Below, in pieces: positions 1 to 7,594 of a stretch of DNA of 64,000 nt. Below the pieces are notes generated by a model. That model did not search any database. It was given only the letters and a program-made list of their open reading frames with translations, and had not been told where the DNA came from. The position numbers were made by a program, and so were the translations under genes. Position 1 is the stretch's first letter, and the number at the start of each line of letters is the position of its first letter. The DNA comes from Blastocatellia bacterium (GTDB taxonomy: Bacteria > Acidobacteriota > Blastocatellia > Pyrinomonadales > Pyrinomonadaceae): assembly GCA_003488005.1 (NCBI GenBank), contig DNND01000018.1, forward strand, positions 1 to 64,000, given 5' to 3'.

Positions 1-117
1 GCGAGCGGCGGGAGCGTGTTTCTCAACTTGATTCGTCCGGCGATGCTTGATTGAAATCGCGCCGCCGCGTCATCCGCGGATCGCTCGATGACCTGGCGAG
101 GTTGGGTGCTACATTTT

Positions 118-861
118 ATGGAACCAGGACGAATTAGTGCCATCTTTCGCTACCCAGTCAAGTCCATGGCCGGTGAATTATTAGATGTTGCCAGGCTAGG
201 TTGGCATGGTATTGAGGGTGATCGTCGGTTGGCCTTTCGGCGACTCGCTGACAAAAGTGGGTTCCCCTGGCTGTCAGCGAGCAAATTACCGGAGTTGCTC
301 CTCTATAAACCATTCGGGCTCGACAGCAACGCCAACAGTAAGAATGGCGAGCTAGTCTCAACTCACGTTCGTACGCCGGACGGTAAAGAGTACGAGCTGC
401 GAAGCGACGAGCTACGGGAGGAACTTTCCAGCCGATTCGGCAGTGCTGTCGAATTGATGAATCTCAAACATGGCATCTTCGACGAAGCCTGTATTTCGGT
501 AATCACCCTCGGCACAGTGCACGCGATCGCGCGCGAATCAGGCCGAGGCGTGGACCTTTGCGACCTGCGCAGATTTCGACCAAACGTTGTGATCGAAACA
601 GATAGCGCTGAGCCGTTTGCGGAAGATAGATGGGTGGGCCGGACATTAATGTTTGGCGAAGCGAACAGCGGGGCAGCCGTCAAGGTTACTATGAAGGATG
701 AGCGATGTGTCATGGTTAATCTTGACCCAGACACAGCCGAGCGAGATTCTGAAGTGATGAAGACTGTGGTTCGTCTGAACGAGAATTACGCCGGCGTATA
801 CGGCACGGTGGTCGGGGCGGGCGAACTCCGAGTCGGTCAAATCGTAACCTTGGGCGAATAG
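118..861 (+). CDS. MOSC domain-containing protein
   Basis: The 247-residue product has an N-terminal MOSC beta-barrel domain (about residues 4-95; it opens with the typical IFRYPVKSM segment) and a C-terminal MOSC domain (about 110-245) with the family signature RFRPN at 152-156. Cys197 in the ERC...DPDT segment sits where mARC/YcbX-type proteins bind the molybdenum cofactor sulfur. The family acts as a cytosolic molybdenum-dependent reductase or cofactor carrier; the substrate here is unknown. I chose the ATG at 118 because family homology starts there; an upstream in-frame ATG at 88 would add ten unrelated residues. No partner reductase lies next to it. Confidence 0.85.
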   Translation: MEPGRISAIFRYPVKSMAGELLDVARLGWHGIEGDRRLAFRRLADKSGFPWLSASKLPELLLYKPFGLDSNANSKNGELVSTHVRTPDGKEYELRSDELREELSSRFGSAVELMNLKHGIFDEACISVITLGTVHAIARESGRGVDLCDLRRFRPNVVIETDSAEPFAEDRWVGRTLMFGEANSGAAVKVTMKDERCVMVNLDPDTAERDSEVMKTVVRLNENYAGVYGTVVGAGELRVGQIVTLGE

Positions 862-905
862 GACATAGTTAAGCGCATCTGGGTGTCGGAGCGGCTTTGC
901 CGCCC

Positions 906-935
906 TCCGTGCGGAAAGGCTCAGCCTCTCACGGA
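906..935. terminator. hairpin between the MOSC gene and the next gene
   Basis: Nested inverted repeats lie here: TCCGTG (906-911) with CACGGA (930-935), and AGGCT (917-921) with AGCCT (923-927). It lies 45 bases after the MOSC stop. There is no T-tract, so it may be a repeat element or an attenuating hairpin rather than a classical intrinsic terminator. Confidence 0.35.
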
Positions 936-986
936 AGTACTGAATGATTAGCAGGCCATGCTGTAAAGTTCGCGAGGCGCGGTGAC

Positions 987-1640
987 ATGAAAAAGTCTTG
1001 TGCAAAAACTAAGCCCGCCTCAGTCTACGTTGTTGCGGTCTTGTGCTTCCTGACGGCGACGGTAGGTTCGGCTTTCGCTCAAGGTGGTGACCGGAGGCCG
1101 TCACCGGTAGAACGTCGGGAGGATATTTCGAACCGCCAAGCCGCGGAGTACGAGATCGAAAAGTCGAGCCGCGAGCTGAAGAAAGTTCCGGAGAGGCCAG
1201 CGGACCGTAAGCGTGCCCCCGAGGCCGCCGAGCAAATCAAGCACGACTTCGATGGTCTGCAGGAAAGTCACAACCACATCGTGCTCTTCATGGCCGAGAA
1301 AGAGGGTCTTGACCGCAACTACAATTCCGTCTTGCGAGCGGTCGCGGAGATAAAGAAGTACGCGACTCGACTGAAAAACAATTTGGCCCTACCCAAAGCG
1401 CAGCAAGAAAAACGTGAGGTCGAGGCACGCGACGATGGCAACAATCAGCAGATCGAAGCATCACTGCTGACTCTTCGCAAGCACATCTACGACTTCGTCA
1501 CCAACCCTCTTTTCGAAACGCCCGGGGTGCTCAACCTCGAGCAAGGCAGAAAAGCGGGCCTTGATCTTGATAGGATCATCGAACTCAGCGAGAGCATTAC
1601 CAAAAGCGTGGACAAACTAAAGCAGCCGGCCAAACCCTAA
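987..1640 (+). CDS. secreted helical hypothetical protein
   Basis: I do not recognise this 217-residue protein. It starts with a clear Sec signal peptide: a lysine-rich n-region, a hydrophobic stretch about 12-29, and likely cleavage after SAFA at about residue 31. The mature part is charged and mostly helical by eye (many Glu, Lys, Arg and Gln, few glycines), with a possible coiled coil around 50-130. The start ATG is preceded by GAGG about nine bases upstream. It is probably a periplasmic protein. It stands alone between a hairpin and a palindromic repeat element, so context gives no function. Confidence 0.75.
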   Translation: MKKSCAKTKPASVYVVAVLCFLTATVGSAFAQGGDRRPSPVERREDISNRQAAEYEIEKSSRELKKVPERPADRKRAPEAAEQIKHDFDGLQESHNHIVLFMAEKEGLDRNYNSVLRAVAEIKKYATRLKNNLALPKAQQEKREVEARDDGNNQQIEASLLTLRKHIYDFVTNPLFETPGVLNLEQGRKAGLDLDRIIELSESITKSVDKLKQPAKP

Positions 1641-2051
1641 ACTGGAATCGCGAAAATTGCGCGGCGTCTGACAGATGAACCCGACCGCGACTGAGCGGAC
1701 TTCTCATTGAGACCATAGTTTCGTATCCATTCGCGACCGGTCTACTAGATCGTTGGTTATGGTGGATTCAAGTTGGAAGTGCAACGGAAGTCAGCCCGAG
1801 AAGGGAAGGAAGGGGAAGCGAGATGTTTATAGCCTGGTGCTCTTTTCTTTGCTCGTTCGCTCAAGATGAGCGGAAGCGCTTTTCCCGGCCGGGCTATCGC
1901 GCTGCTGCCCGGTTTCGCTCCTACCGGAGCGAGATCCTTTTTGGGGTGCGTTGCTTGCTATAAACATCTCGCTCCGCTGGAGCGAAAGCCAATTTCACTG
2001 TTGCACTTGGAAGTCGAATCTACCCATCTTCCTTTCTTGCTGGCGTAACCA
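1641..2051. other. intergenic region filled by a palindromic element
   Basis: No convincing gene. From 1765 to 2020 the region holds the MITE-like element described separately. The first 120 bases show nothing I can name. A 60-codon open frame at 1866-2048 runs through the hairpins and is not credible as a gene. Confidence 0.6.
1765..2020. repeat. MITE-like palindromic element
   Basis: About 256 bp bounded by imperfect 21-base terminal inverted repeats (1765-1785 against 2000-2020, 17 of 21 positions paired). Inside is a perfect 17-bp inverted repeat (1817-1833 with 1957-1973), and within that two small hairpins built on CGCTCC/GGAGCG (near 1916-1931 and 1970-1984). There is no transposase gene. 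Nested palindromes with terminal repeats and no coding capacity fit a miniature inverted-repeat element or a REP-type composite. The next gene starts 31 bases after its right end, so the element may supply or alter that gene's leader. Confidence 0.6.
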
Positions 2052-2429
2052 ATGGCAATCGTTCTCTCAAGAGTTCTTTCCCCGACGGTGTTGCTCTATT
2101 CATTCGTTGTAATCACTCAGTTCACGAACGGTCTTTATCTCGGGCAGCAAATCGAAGCGCCGGGCCTATACAGACTACTGAATTGGGCGGCGCAGTTCTG
2201 GATTATGGCCTGGTGGTTGCGCACCGACAGTCAGAAGCGTGGCATCGGCTGGGTTTACGATATGGGTCTTTTTCTATACATCGCTTGGCCTTTAGTTATG
2301 CCCTATTATCTCGTCAAGACCAGGGGTGCTAAAGGATTCCTCGTTATTCTCGGTTTCATCGGCGCTTGTGTGGGCGCTACGGTTGTGGGAATCATGTTAT
2401 CTGTGGCGGTTGCTGTTTTGCGCGGATGA
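2052..2429 (+). CDS. small multi-pass membrane protein
   Basis: The 125-residue product is unrecognised. It has about four hydrophobic segments (near 8-25, 42-56, 68-86 and 95-120) and a Trp/Tyr-rich middle; no catalytic motif is visible. It is expected in the cytoplasmic membrane. It starts just after the palindromic element, without a clear Shine-Dalgarno sequence, and is followed 84 bases later by a second membrane protein gene on the same strand. The two may be cotranscribed, but nothing links their functions. Confidence 0.65.
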   Translation: MAIVLSRVLSPTVLLYSFVVITQFTNGLYLGQQIEAPGLYRLLNWAAQFWIMAWWLRTDSQKRGIGWVYDMGLFLYIAWPLVMPYYLVKTRGAKGFLVILGFIGACVGATVVGIMLSVAVAVLRG

Positions 2430-2513
2430 CTTACGTCGCGAGGTAACGTGCAACAGGTGGTTGGACCACAGCGCGGTCCACGGCGGCTCACTTGAAGAGT
2501 AAAGGAGTGGTCA

Positions 2514-3038
2514 GTGAAGCTCATAAGAAAACTCTGCATCGTATCGCTGTTTGCCTTTTGTACAGCAACGGCCATGGCCCAGCAACCCGCTGTTTCTAGT
2601 TCACCTGATAACGAGGCAACCACGAAAACAAAATTTGAACTCGGTCTGGAAATGTTGAGAGGATATCGCGGCGATCTTCAAGATCGTCTAGAGAAATCTG
2701 TTGGGCTCCTGATAATCGTAATGGGTTGGTTGATTACATCCGAGACGGCACGTAAATCGCTGACCTCCAACTCTTCTCTATGGTGGGGTAGCGTCGCTGT
2801 TCTAACTGGATTAATGTTCATGTATTGTCTTACGATTTCTAATTTTATCGGGCACTTTAGGTACATCCAGAGTTCGATGGAGAACTTAGGCTATATGGAC
2901 TCTCAGTACTTAACTCGCTACCGAATGCCCGACAAAATCTTTTATCTTCCGGTCGAATTCTCCTACATAGCGCCAATCTTTTCCGTCTACATAGTCATCG
3001 TACTAATCTTGCTGCAGATCAAATATCGCTTGCCTTAG
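2514..3038 (+). CDS. hypothetical membrane protein, GTG start
   Basis: The 174-residue product starts at a GTG, supported by a strong AAAGGAG at 2501-2507, six bases upstream. It has a signal peptide (about 1-23, ending AMA-Q), a charged segment that probably lies outside the membrane, then hydrophobic helices at about 62-78, 88-107 and 148-170. No family is recognised. The pattern fits a small inner-membrane protein with a cleaved signal. The Asp/Glu racemase relative follows 66 bases later on the same strand. Confidence 0.7.
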   Translation: MKLIRKLCIVSLFAFCTATAMAQQPAVSSSPDNEATTKTKFELGLEMLRGYRGDLQDRLEKSVGLLIIVMGWLITSETARKSLTSNSSLWWGSVAVLTGLMFMYCLTISNFIGHFRYIQSSMENLGYMDSQYLTRYRMPDKIFYLPVEFSYIAPIFSVYIVIVLILLQIKYRLP

Positions 3039-3104
3039 GTCACGGTGTAATCGAATACAGCACCGCGTCGGTCAGTGATTTTCGAAGCCCAATAAGAAGG
3101 TGAA

Positions 3105-3842
3105 ATGCAGATGAAGACGATTGGAATCGTTGCTCACAGTGCCGAGGGTGCATCTCTTTGTTTCATCACTGCCTGCCGTGAAGGGCAGAAGTTGATGGGA
3201 GCGCACCTGCATCCCGAGATTGTGCTCAGCGCAATTCCGATGGGCCTGAGTATGCCGGGCTGGGAGTCGGACGATTACGAATTAGTGGCGCGGCACCTTC
3301 GCCGCGGCGTAGAGCAAGTCGCCGCAGCGGGAGCCGACTTCTTCATCTGTCCTGACAACACGGCGCACATCGTTCTGGAGCAAATCGCGAACACTCTTCC
3401 CATCCCGGGACTCCACATCGCCGACGTCGTCTCGAGAGAAATGGCGGAGAGAGGCTGGAAGACCGCGGCGCTGCTTGGTACGAAATGGACCATGACGGGC
3501 ACGGTCTATGCCGACGCGCTCCAGCGCCGAGGATTCGAGCGTCTTATACCCGACGAGCCGGCGCGAGCAATGATCGATAACGCGATCTTCGAAGAGCTCT
3601 GCCGTGGTCTGTTCAAGCCTGAAACCACCGAGTCGTTTGTGCAAACGATTGCGGCTCTGGGTGCGCGCGGCGCCGATTGCGTCATTCTCGGATGCACTGA
3701 GATTCCCCTAATAATTTCAGATTCAAATTCATCGCTGCCGGTGTTGGACTCTACGCGGCTCCTGGCAAAGTATGCGGTTCAAGAGGCAGTGGATGATCGA
3801 CCGCTCACGTCCGAAGAAGGGTGGTTGCACCTGGTTGCGTGA
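3105..3842 (+). CDS. aspartate/glutamate racemase family protein
   Basis: This 245-residue protein shows the two-lobed Asp/Glu racemase fold motifs: IGIVAHS at the N-terminus, PDNTAH at 83-88 in the first half and LGCTEIPL at 195-202 in the second. Cofactor-independent racemases of this family normally use two cysteines. The second, Cys197, is present; the first position (usually the residue just before NT.H) is Asp84, with a cysteine two residues earlier at 82. The enzyme may therefore be a one-cysteine isomerase, or specific for another substrate, rather than an ordinary racemase. AAGG precedes the start; a second ATG at 3111 is an alternative start. A VOC-family gene follows after 49 bases. 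Confidence 0.8.
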   Translation: MQMKTIGIVAHSAEGASLCFITACREGQKLMGAHLHPEIVLSAIPMGLSMPGWESDDYELVARHLRRGVEQVAAAGADFFICPDNTAHIVLEQIANTLPIPGLHIADVVSREMAERGWKTAALLGTKWTMTGTVYADALQRRGFERLIPDEPARAMIDNAIFEELCRGLFKPETTESFVQTIAALGARGADCVILGCTEIPLIISDSNSSLPVLDSTRLLAKYAVQEAVDDRPLTSEEGWLHLVA

Positions 3843-3891
3843 GTTCTCAGTCGACGACTAATTAAGTGCGCACTAATTCGAGGGAGTTCCG

Positions 3892-4281
3892 ATGCCACCT
3901 ACTTTATCCAACGGCAAAATTTGCTACATCGAAATCCCGGCCATCGATATCGATCGGTCGGCTAACTTTTACGCCAGCGTATTCGGCTGGCAGCTCAGGC
4001 AGCGCGGCGATGGTCACACTGCATTTGATGACACGACCGGCCAAGTGAGCGGCACTTGGGTAGTGGGCCGACCACCAGCGGCAGTACCGGGCCTGCTCTT
4101 TTACATCATGGTCGACAGCGTATCCGCGGCGCTCGACGCTGCTATTGCTCAGGGCGGTGAGTTGGTGCAAGCGGTTGGTGCTGATGCGCCGGAGATAACG
4201 GCAAGATTTCGCGACCCCGCGGGAAACGTGATCGGTCTTTACCAGGAACCCATCGCGTCGACCTCTTCCGACAGCAAATAA
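3892..4281 (+). CDS. VOC family protein (glyoxalase/bleomycin-resistance fold)
   Basis: The 129-residue length matches a single VOC domain. It has the two beta-alpha-beta-beta-beta halves: IEIPAIDIDRSANFYASVFGW at the start is the usual first half, and FRDPAGNVIGLYQ near residues 107-119 is the usual end, with a C-terminal Gln-Glu pair where a metal-binding Glu usually sits. The substrate cannot be told from sequence; the family includes lyases, dioxygenases and binding proteins. The ATG at 3892 is supported by AGGGAG at 3881-3886. It may be cotranscribed with the upstream racemase-like gene. Confidence 0.85.
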   Translation: MPPTLSNGKICYIEIPAIDIDRSANFYASVFGWQLRQRGDGHTAFDDTTGQVSGTWVVGRPPAAVPGLLFYIMVDSVSAALDAAIAQGGELVQAVGADAPEITARFRDPAGNVIGLYQEPIASTSSDSK

Positions 4282-4361
4282 CAAACCTGTGTAATTGACC
4301 ACGCTGCAGAAGCGCGCGAATCTTTCTCACAAATCCGCTGAGCCTCGGCATATGCAATTCC

Positions 4362-4390
4362 TCGACAACCAGGTTTGAAAGGTCTATACA
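4362..4390 (+). promoter_or_regulatory. possible sigma-70 promoter of the MHYT kinase gene
   Basis: TCGACA (4362-4367), a 17-base spacer and TATACA (4385-4390) resemble a vegetative promoter 61 bases before the kinase start codon. One isolated match by eye is weak evidence. Confidence 0.3.
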
Positions 4391-4451
4391 CTAGGACCAA
4401 CCCCGCAAGTTTCAAGACGTAACCGCCTGTTGCAAACGTTAGGACGAAGCT

Positions 4452-5897
4452 ATGAATTCTTCGGACCTGGTCATGGTTGGTTCCTACAACTACGGCCTGG
4501 TGGCTTTGTCGATTTTGATCGCAATGATGGGGTCATACGCGACAATCAACCTTGCCCAACGAGTAAAGGCGAATCAAAGTGGAAGTCGTCTATTCTGGCG
4601 GATTGGCGGCACTCTGTCGATGGCAATCGGCACTTGGGCAATGCACTACACCGGCATGCTCGCCTTCCGCATGCCGGAACCCATATTCTACGACTGGCCC
4701 ACGTCATTACTATCATTCCTACCCAGCCTTTTGGCTTCAGCCGTCGCCCTGATCGTCGTCATCCGCCCGAAGATGGAATTTCCCCGCGTCTTCTTCGCCA
4801 GCATTTTTATTGGCGGGGGCATCGCGGGATTGCATTACACCGCCATGGCGTCAATGCGGTTTCAGGGAAGCGACGACTTTTCCCCGGCACTCGTAACTCT
4901 TTCGGTGGTGCTGGCAATAGTCTTTGCGCTGCTCTCAATCTGGCTGACGTTTCTTTTTCGGGATGGACCACGCGAATGGAGGTTGCGAAAGGTTGGTAGT
5001 GTGGTGCTGATGGCGGCGGCTATCTGGGTGATGCATTACACGGGGATGGCTTCTGCCACTCACGTGAAATCTGACTCGGCGCCGGATCTGTCTCACGCGG
5101 TGATGATTTCTGAACTAAGTACCGCCGGCATTGCCGCTGTGGCCCTGACAGTGCTTGCAGTTGCTCTGCTGACCTCAAACTTCGATCGGCTTCAGAAGCA
5201 GAGTTCTCTGCTACGAACGGCTGGCACCCAATTGCGGGCACTCTCTGCCAGCCTTGAATCCGCAAGAGAAGAAGAAGGCAAGCGCATCGCTCGTGAGATT
5301 CACGACGAACTGGGATCCGCGCTGTCAGGTTTGCGCTGGGAGCTGGAAGAGGTCGACGAAGTCATTTCAGAAACGAAAGATCTGGCCCAACTCTCGGTCC
5401 TACACCGGAAGATCCAGGGAATGATCGCGCTGACTAATCGTACCCTCAACGAGGTCAGGCGGATCGCGGCGGAATTACGTCCGTTCGCCCTGGATGAGCT
5501 TGGTCCGATTGAAGCAATTGAATGGCAAGCCCAGCAGTTTCAGGCGCGCACCGGGATCATCTGCCATTGCGAGAGTGCATTGGAAAACGTTGAATTGAAT
5601 CAGGCGCAATCAACGACTGTCTTTCGCATTTTTCAGGAAGCTCTAACGAATATTCTCCGACATGCCGCGGCGACTCGCGTTGACATTACGATGAAGCAAG
5701 AGTCTGGTGAATTTGTTTTGACGATCAGCGACAACGGCAGAGGCATTAGAGACGAGGAGAAGTCGGGGTCGCTTGGTCTCCTCGGTATGCGAGAACGTGC
5801 CGATATTATCGGCGGCAAGCTCGAGGTATCCGGGTTCGCAGGCAAGGGAACTACGATCACACTACGTGTTCCGGTTCCCGGCCCTGTTGAAGTTTGA
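4452..5897 (+). CDS. MHYT-domain sensor histidine kinase (NarX/DesK-type transmitter)
   Basis: 481 residues. The N-terminal seven-helix MHYT sensor is identified by three repeats: MHYT at 64-67, LHYT at 127-130 and MHYT at 194-197. The family is thought to bind a metal and sense a diatomic gas or redox state in the membrane. A short coiled linker (245-275) leads to a HisKA_3 dimerisation domain with REIHDELG (phosphoacceptor His284), then a HATPase_c domain with DNGRGI and GLLGMRERA. AGGA seven bases upstream supports the start. The NarL-type regulator 59 bases downstream is the obvious partner. The transmitter is closely similar to three other kinases in the window. Confidence 0.93.
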   Translation: MNSSDLVMVGSYNYGLVALSILIAMMGSYATINLAQRVKANQSGSRLFWRIGGTLSMAIGTWAMHYTGMLAFRMPEPIFYDWPTSLLSFLPSLLASAVALIVVIRPKMEFPRVFFASIFIGGGIAGLHYTAMASMRFQGSDDFSPALVTLSVVLAIVFALLSIWLTFLFRDGPREWRLRKVGSVVLMAAAIWVMHYTGMASATHVKSDSAPDLSHAVMISELSTAGIAAVALTVLAVALLTSNFDRLQKQSSLLRTAGTQLRALSASLESAREEEGKRIAREIHDELGSALSGLRWELEEVDEVISETKDLAQLSVLHRKIQGMIALTNRTLNEVRRIAAELRPFALDELGPIEAIEWQAQQFQARTGIICHCESALENVELNQAQSTTVFRIFQEALTNILRHAAATRVDITMKQESGEFVLTISDNGRGIRDEEKSGSLGLLGMRERADIIGGKLEVSGFAGKGTTITLRVPVPGPVEV

Positions 5898-5956
5898 ATG
5901 CAGCCCTCCGCTGCAACAGATGTGACGATGGTTGAGCCGGCGAAGAGGTAGCAGCG

Positions 5957-6586
5957 ATGGCAAAAATCCTGATTGTCGATGACCATGAAGTTGTCCGAGA
6001 AGGTGTGAAGCGATTTTTCGAAAAACAACCGGGCACTACCTTCGGAGAGGCCGGCACGGCTCATGACGCACTCAAACTGGCGCGGGAAGAGGATTGGGAT
6101 CTCATCGTTCTGGATATTTCTCTGGGCGGCAGGGGCGGACTGGAACTTTTGAAGGAGCTAAAACAGATTCGTCGTGCGGTTCCGGTGCTAATGCTCAGCA
6201 TGCACTCGGGAGAACAGTTTGCGCGGCGCGCTTTGAAGGCAGGGGCCTCAGGTTATATCACCAAAGACAGTCCGCGAGCTGAATTGATCCGGGCGATCAA
6301 TAAAGTGATGAGCGGCGGCAGATATATAAGCGCATCCCTCGCTGAAAAATTGGTATTTGATCGCCATCCGGGCTCAGTCGGCGCACCTCACGAAGTCTTG
6401 TCCGATCGCGAATTTGAGGTGCTTCGTCTAATCGCTTCAGGCAAAACTGTTGTCGAAGTTGCCAACATATTGTCACTGACTGAGAGCACCATCAGCACCT
6501 ACCGCGGACGTATTCTGGAGAAGATGGGAATGAAAACCAGCGCCGAACTTACCTACTACGCTATACGGAACAACCTGGTGGAATAG
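5957..6586 (+). CDS. NarL/FixJ-family response regulator
   Basis: 209 residues: receiver domain (about 3-120) with the acidic pair Asp8-Asp9, phosphoacceptor Asp53, Ser81 and Lys103, then a LuxR-type helix-turn-helix (about 143-205) with LSDREFEVLRLIASGKT and the recognition helix around STISTYRGRILEKM. It is expected to bind DNA as a dimer when phosphorylated by the MHYT kinase encoded just upstream. GAGG eight bases before the ATG supports the start. It is a clear paralogue of the regulator at 40290-40922; the two share the C-terminal NNLV(E/D). Confidence 0.93.
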   Translation: MAKILIVDDHEVVREGVKRFFEKQPGTTFGEAGTAHDALKLAREEDWDLIVLDISLGGRGGLELLKELKQIRRAVPVLMLSMHSGEQFARRALKAGASGYITKDSPRAELIRAINKVMSGGRYISASLAEKLVFDRHPGSVGAPHEVLSDREFEVLRLIASGKTVVEVANILSLTESTISTYRGRILEKMGMKTSAELTYYAIRNNLVE

Positions 6587-7101
6587 CGGAACGTTCAATA
6601 GCCTTTGATTCAGTTCCTCGACTTGTAGCCTCGCTAGAATTAGCCAGCCGTTTAACTCCGGGTTCAGTTCGAAATTTTTGCCAGCCGCGTAGCGATGATC
6701 GAAAATAGCGCTAGTTTACGGCGTCGCTATGTGACGCGGATGATTCGTTGACTGTTCCCGGCGTTGAAAGGCCGAGCTAAATTCTACGATTCTATCGACG
6801 TTACGTGTCGAAAAGCTTAATGAAAAGTTCCCTTAGTTTGTCGTGGCGCTCGACAAGCTGAAGCTTATCGGACATAAAATTGACCCACTGCTAAACCAAC
6901 TCTTCCTTGCTGCGTACTCGCGCTGTAGTGGGAATGCTGACAACGCTGTAAGTCAATCCTCTACGCAACAGTCATGGTTACTACGCTATCGACCGCACCC
7001 CACGGCCTGTATCCTCATCATGAATAATTCTGCGGAAAAGGCCCCACCGCCTTATCTGCTGAATGCAATGTTGTGAAGATGAGGATCGAAAGGAAATCAA
7101 C
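6587..7101. other. intergenic region, no gene seen
   Basis: About 515 bases between two response-regulator genes. A 77-codon frame at 6843-7076 lacks a ribosome-binding site and protein-like composition. Around 6680-6745 there are GTAGCGATGATCG and GTCGCTATGTGACGC segments that look like degenerate repeat or hairpin material. No RNA gene is recognised. Confidence 0.5.
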
Positions 7102-7467
7102 GTGCCGAATATTCTGCTTGTGGAAGACGAGGAACAGCTAAGGAATTTGCTCAAAATAGTATTGGTGGACGAGGGGTACGAGGTGTCGGAAGCCAGTAAC
7201 GGTACGCGAGTTTGTGACATGCATCAGCAACAACGTTTTGACTTGGTAATTACCGATCTGCTGATGCCGGATAAAGAGGGGCTGAGCGTGATTACGGACC
7301 TTCGATGCATAGACCAGGACGTACGGATCATCGCCATGTCCGGAGGTGAGGGAGGCAGAGGAGAGTCTTATCTCAAAATGGCTCAAAAGCTCGGAGCTCG
7401 GCGCACTTTGTCCAAACCATTTTCCATTGATGAATTTTTGCAGACGGTCCGTTTGACGCTTGAATAA
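7102..7467 (+). CDS. single-domain response regulator
   Basis: 121 residues with a GTG start at 7102, preceded by AAAGGAAA (7089-7096); family similarity begins exactly here (PNILLVEDEE). An ATG at 7063 in the same frame would add thirteen unrelated residues. The receiver has Glu8/Asp9 in the acidic pocket, phosphoacceptor Asp52 (VITDLLMP), Ser in AMSGG and Lys in LSKPF. It has no output domain, so it acts by protein-protein contact or phosphotransfer, in the CheY/Spo0F manner. It faces the end of the minus-strand surface operon. Confidence 0.88.
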   Translation: MPNILLVEDEEQLRNLLKIVLVDEGYEVSEASNGTRVCDMHQQQRFDLVITDLLMPDKEGLSVITDLRCIDQDVRIIAMSGGEGGRGESYLKMAQKLGARRTLSKPFSIDEFLQTVRLTLE

Positions 7468-7470
7468 TGA

Positions 7471-7505
7471 ACACGGGTAACGCTTTCCTTTTCGCGTTGC
7501 TGTGT
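7471..7505. terminator. weak hairpin between convergent genes
   Basis: ACAC (7471-7474) with GTGT (7502-7505) and AACGC (7479-7483) with GCGTT (7494-7498) form an interrupted stem just after the receiver stop codon. It may end transcription in either direction; it lacks a strong T-tract. Confidence 0.3.
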
Positions 7506-7594
7506 ACCTTGATTCAGTGCCCAAATCTCATGCAGTCGAGAATGAATGCCTCCCAAGGCTTTTGAGTGGACATGAAAACCAGCGCGAATTTTTC

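Noticed and set aside
1866..2048. 60-codon plus-strand open frame
   Set aside because: It runs through nested hairpins of the palindromic element; composition is forced by the repeats and there is no ribosome-binding site.
6843..7076. 77-codon open frame upstream of the receiver gene
   Set aside because: No ribosome-binding site, unlike-protein composition, and it overlaps the region just before the supported GTG start.
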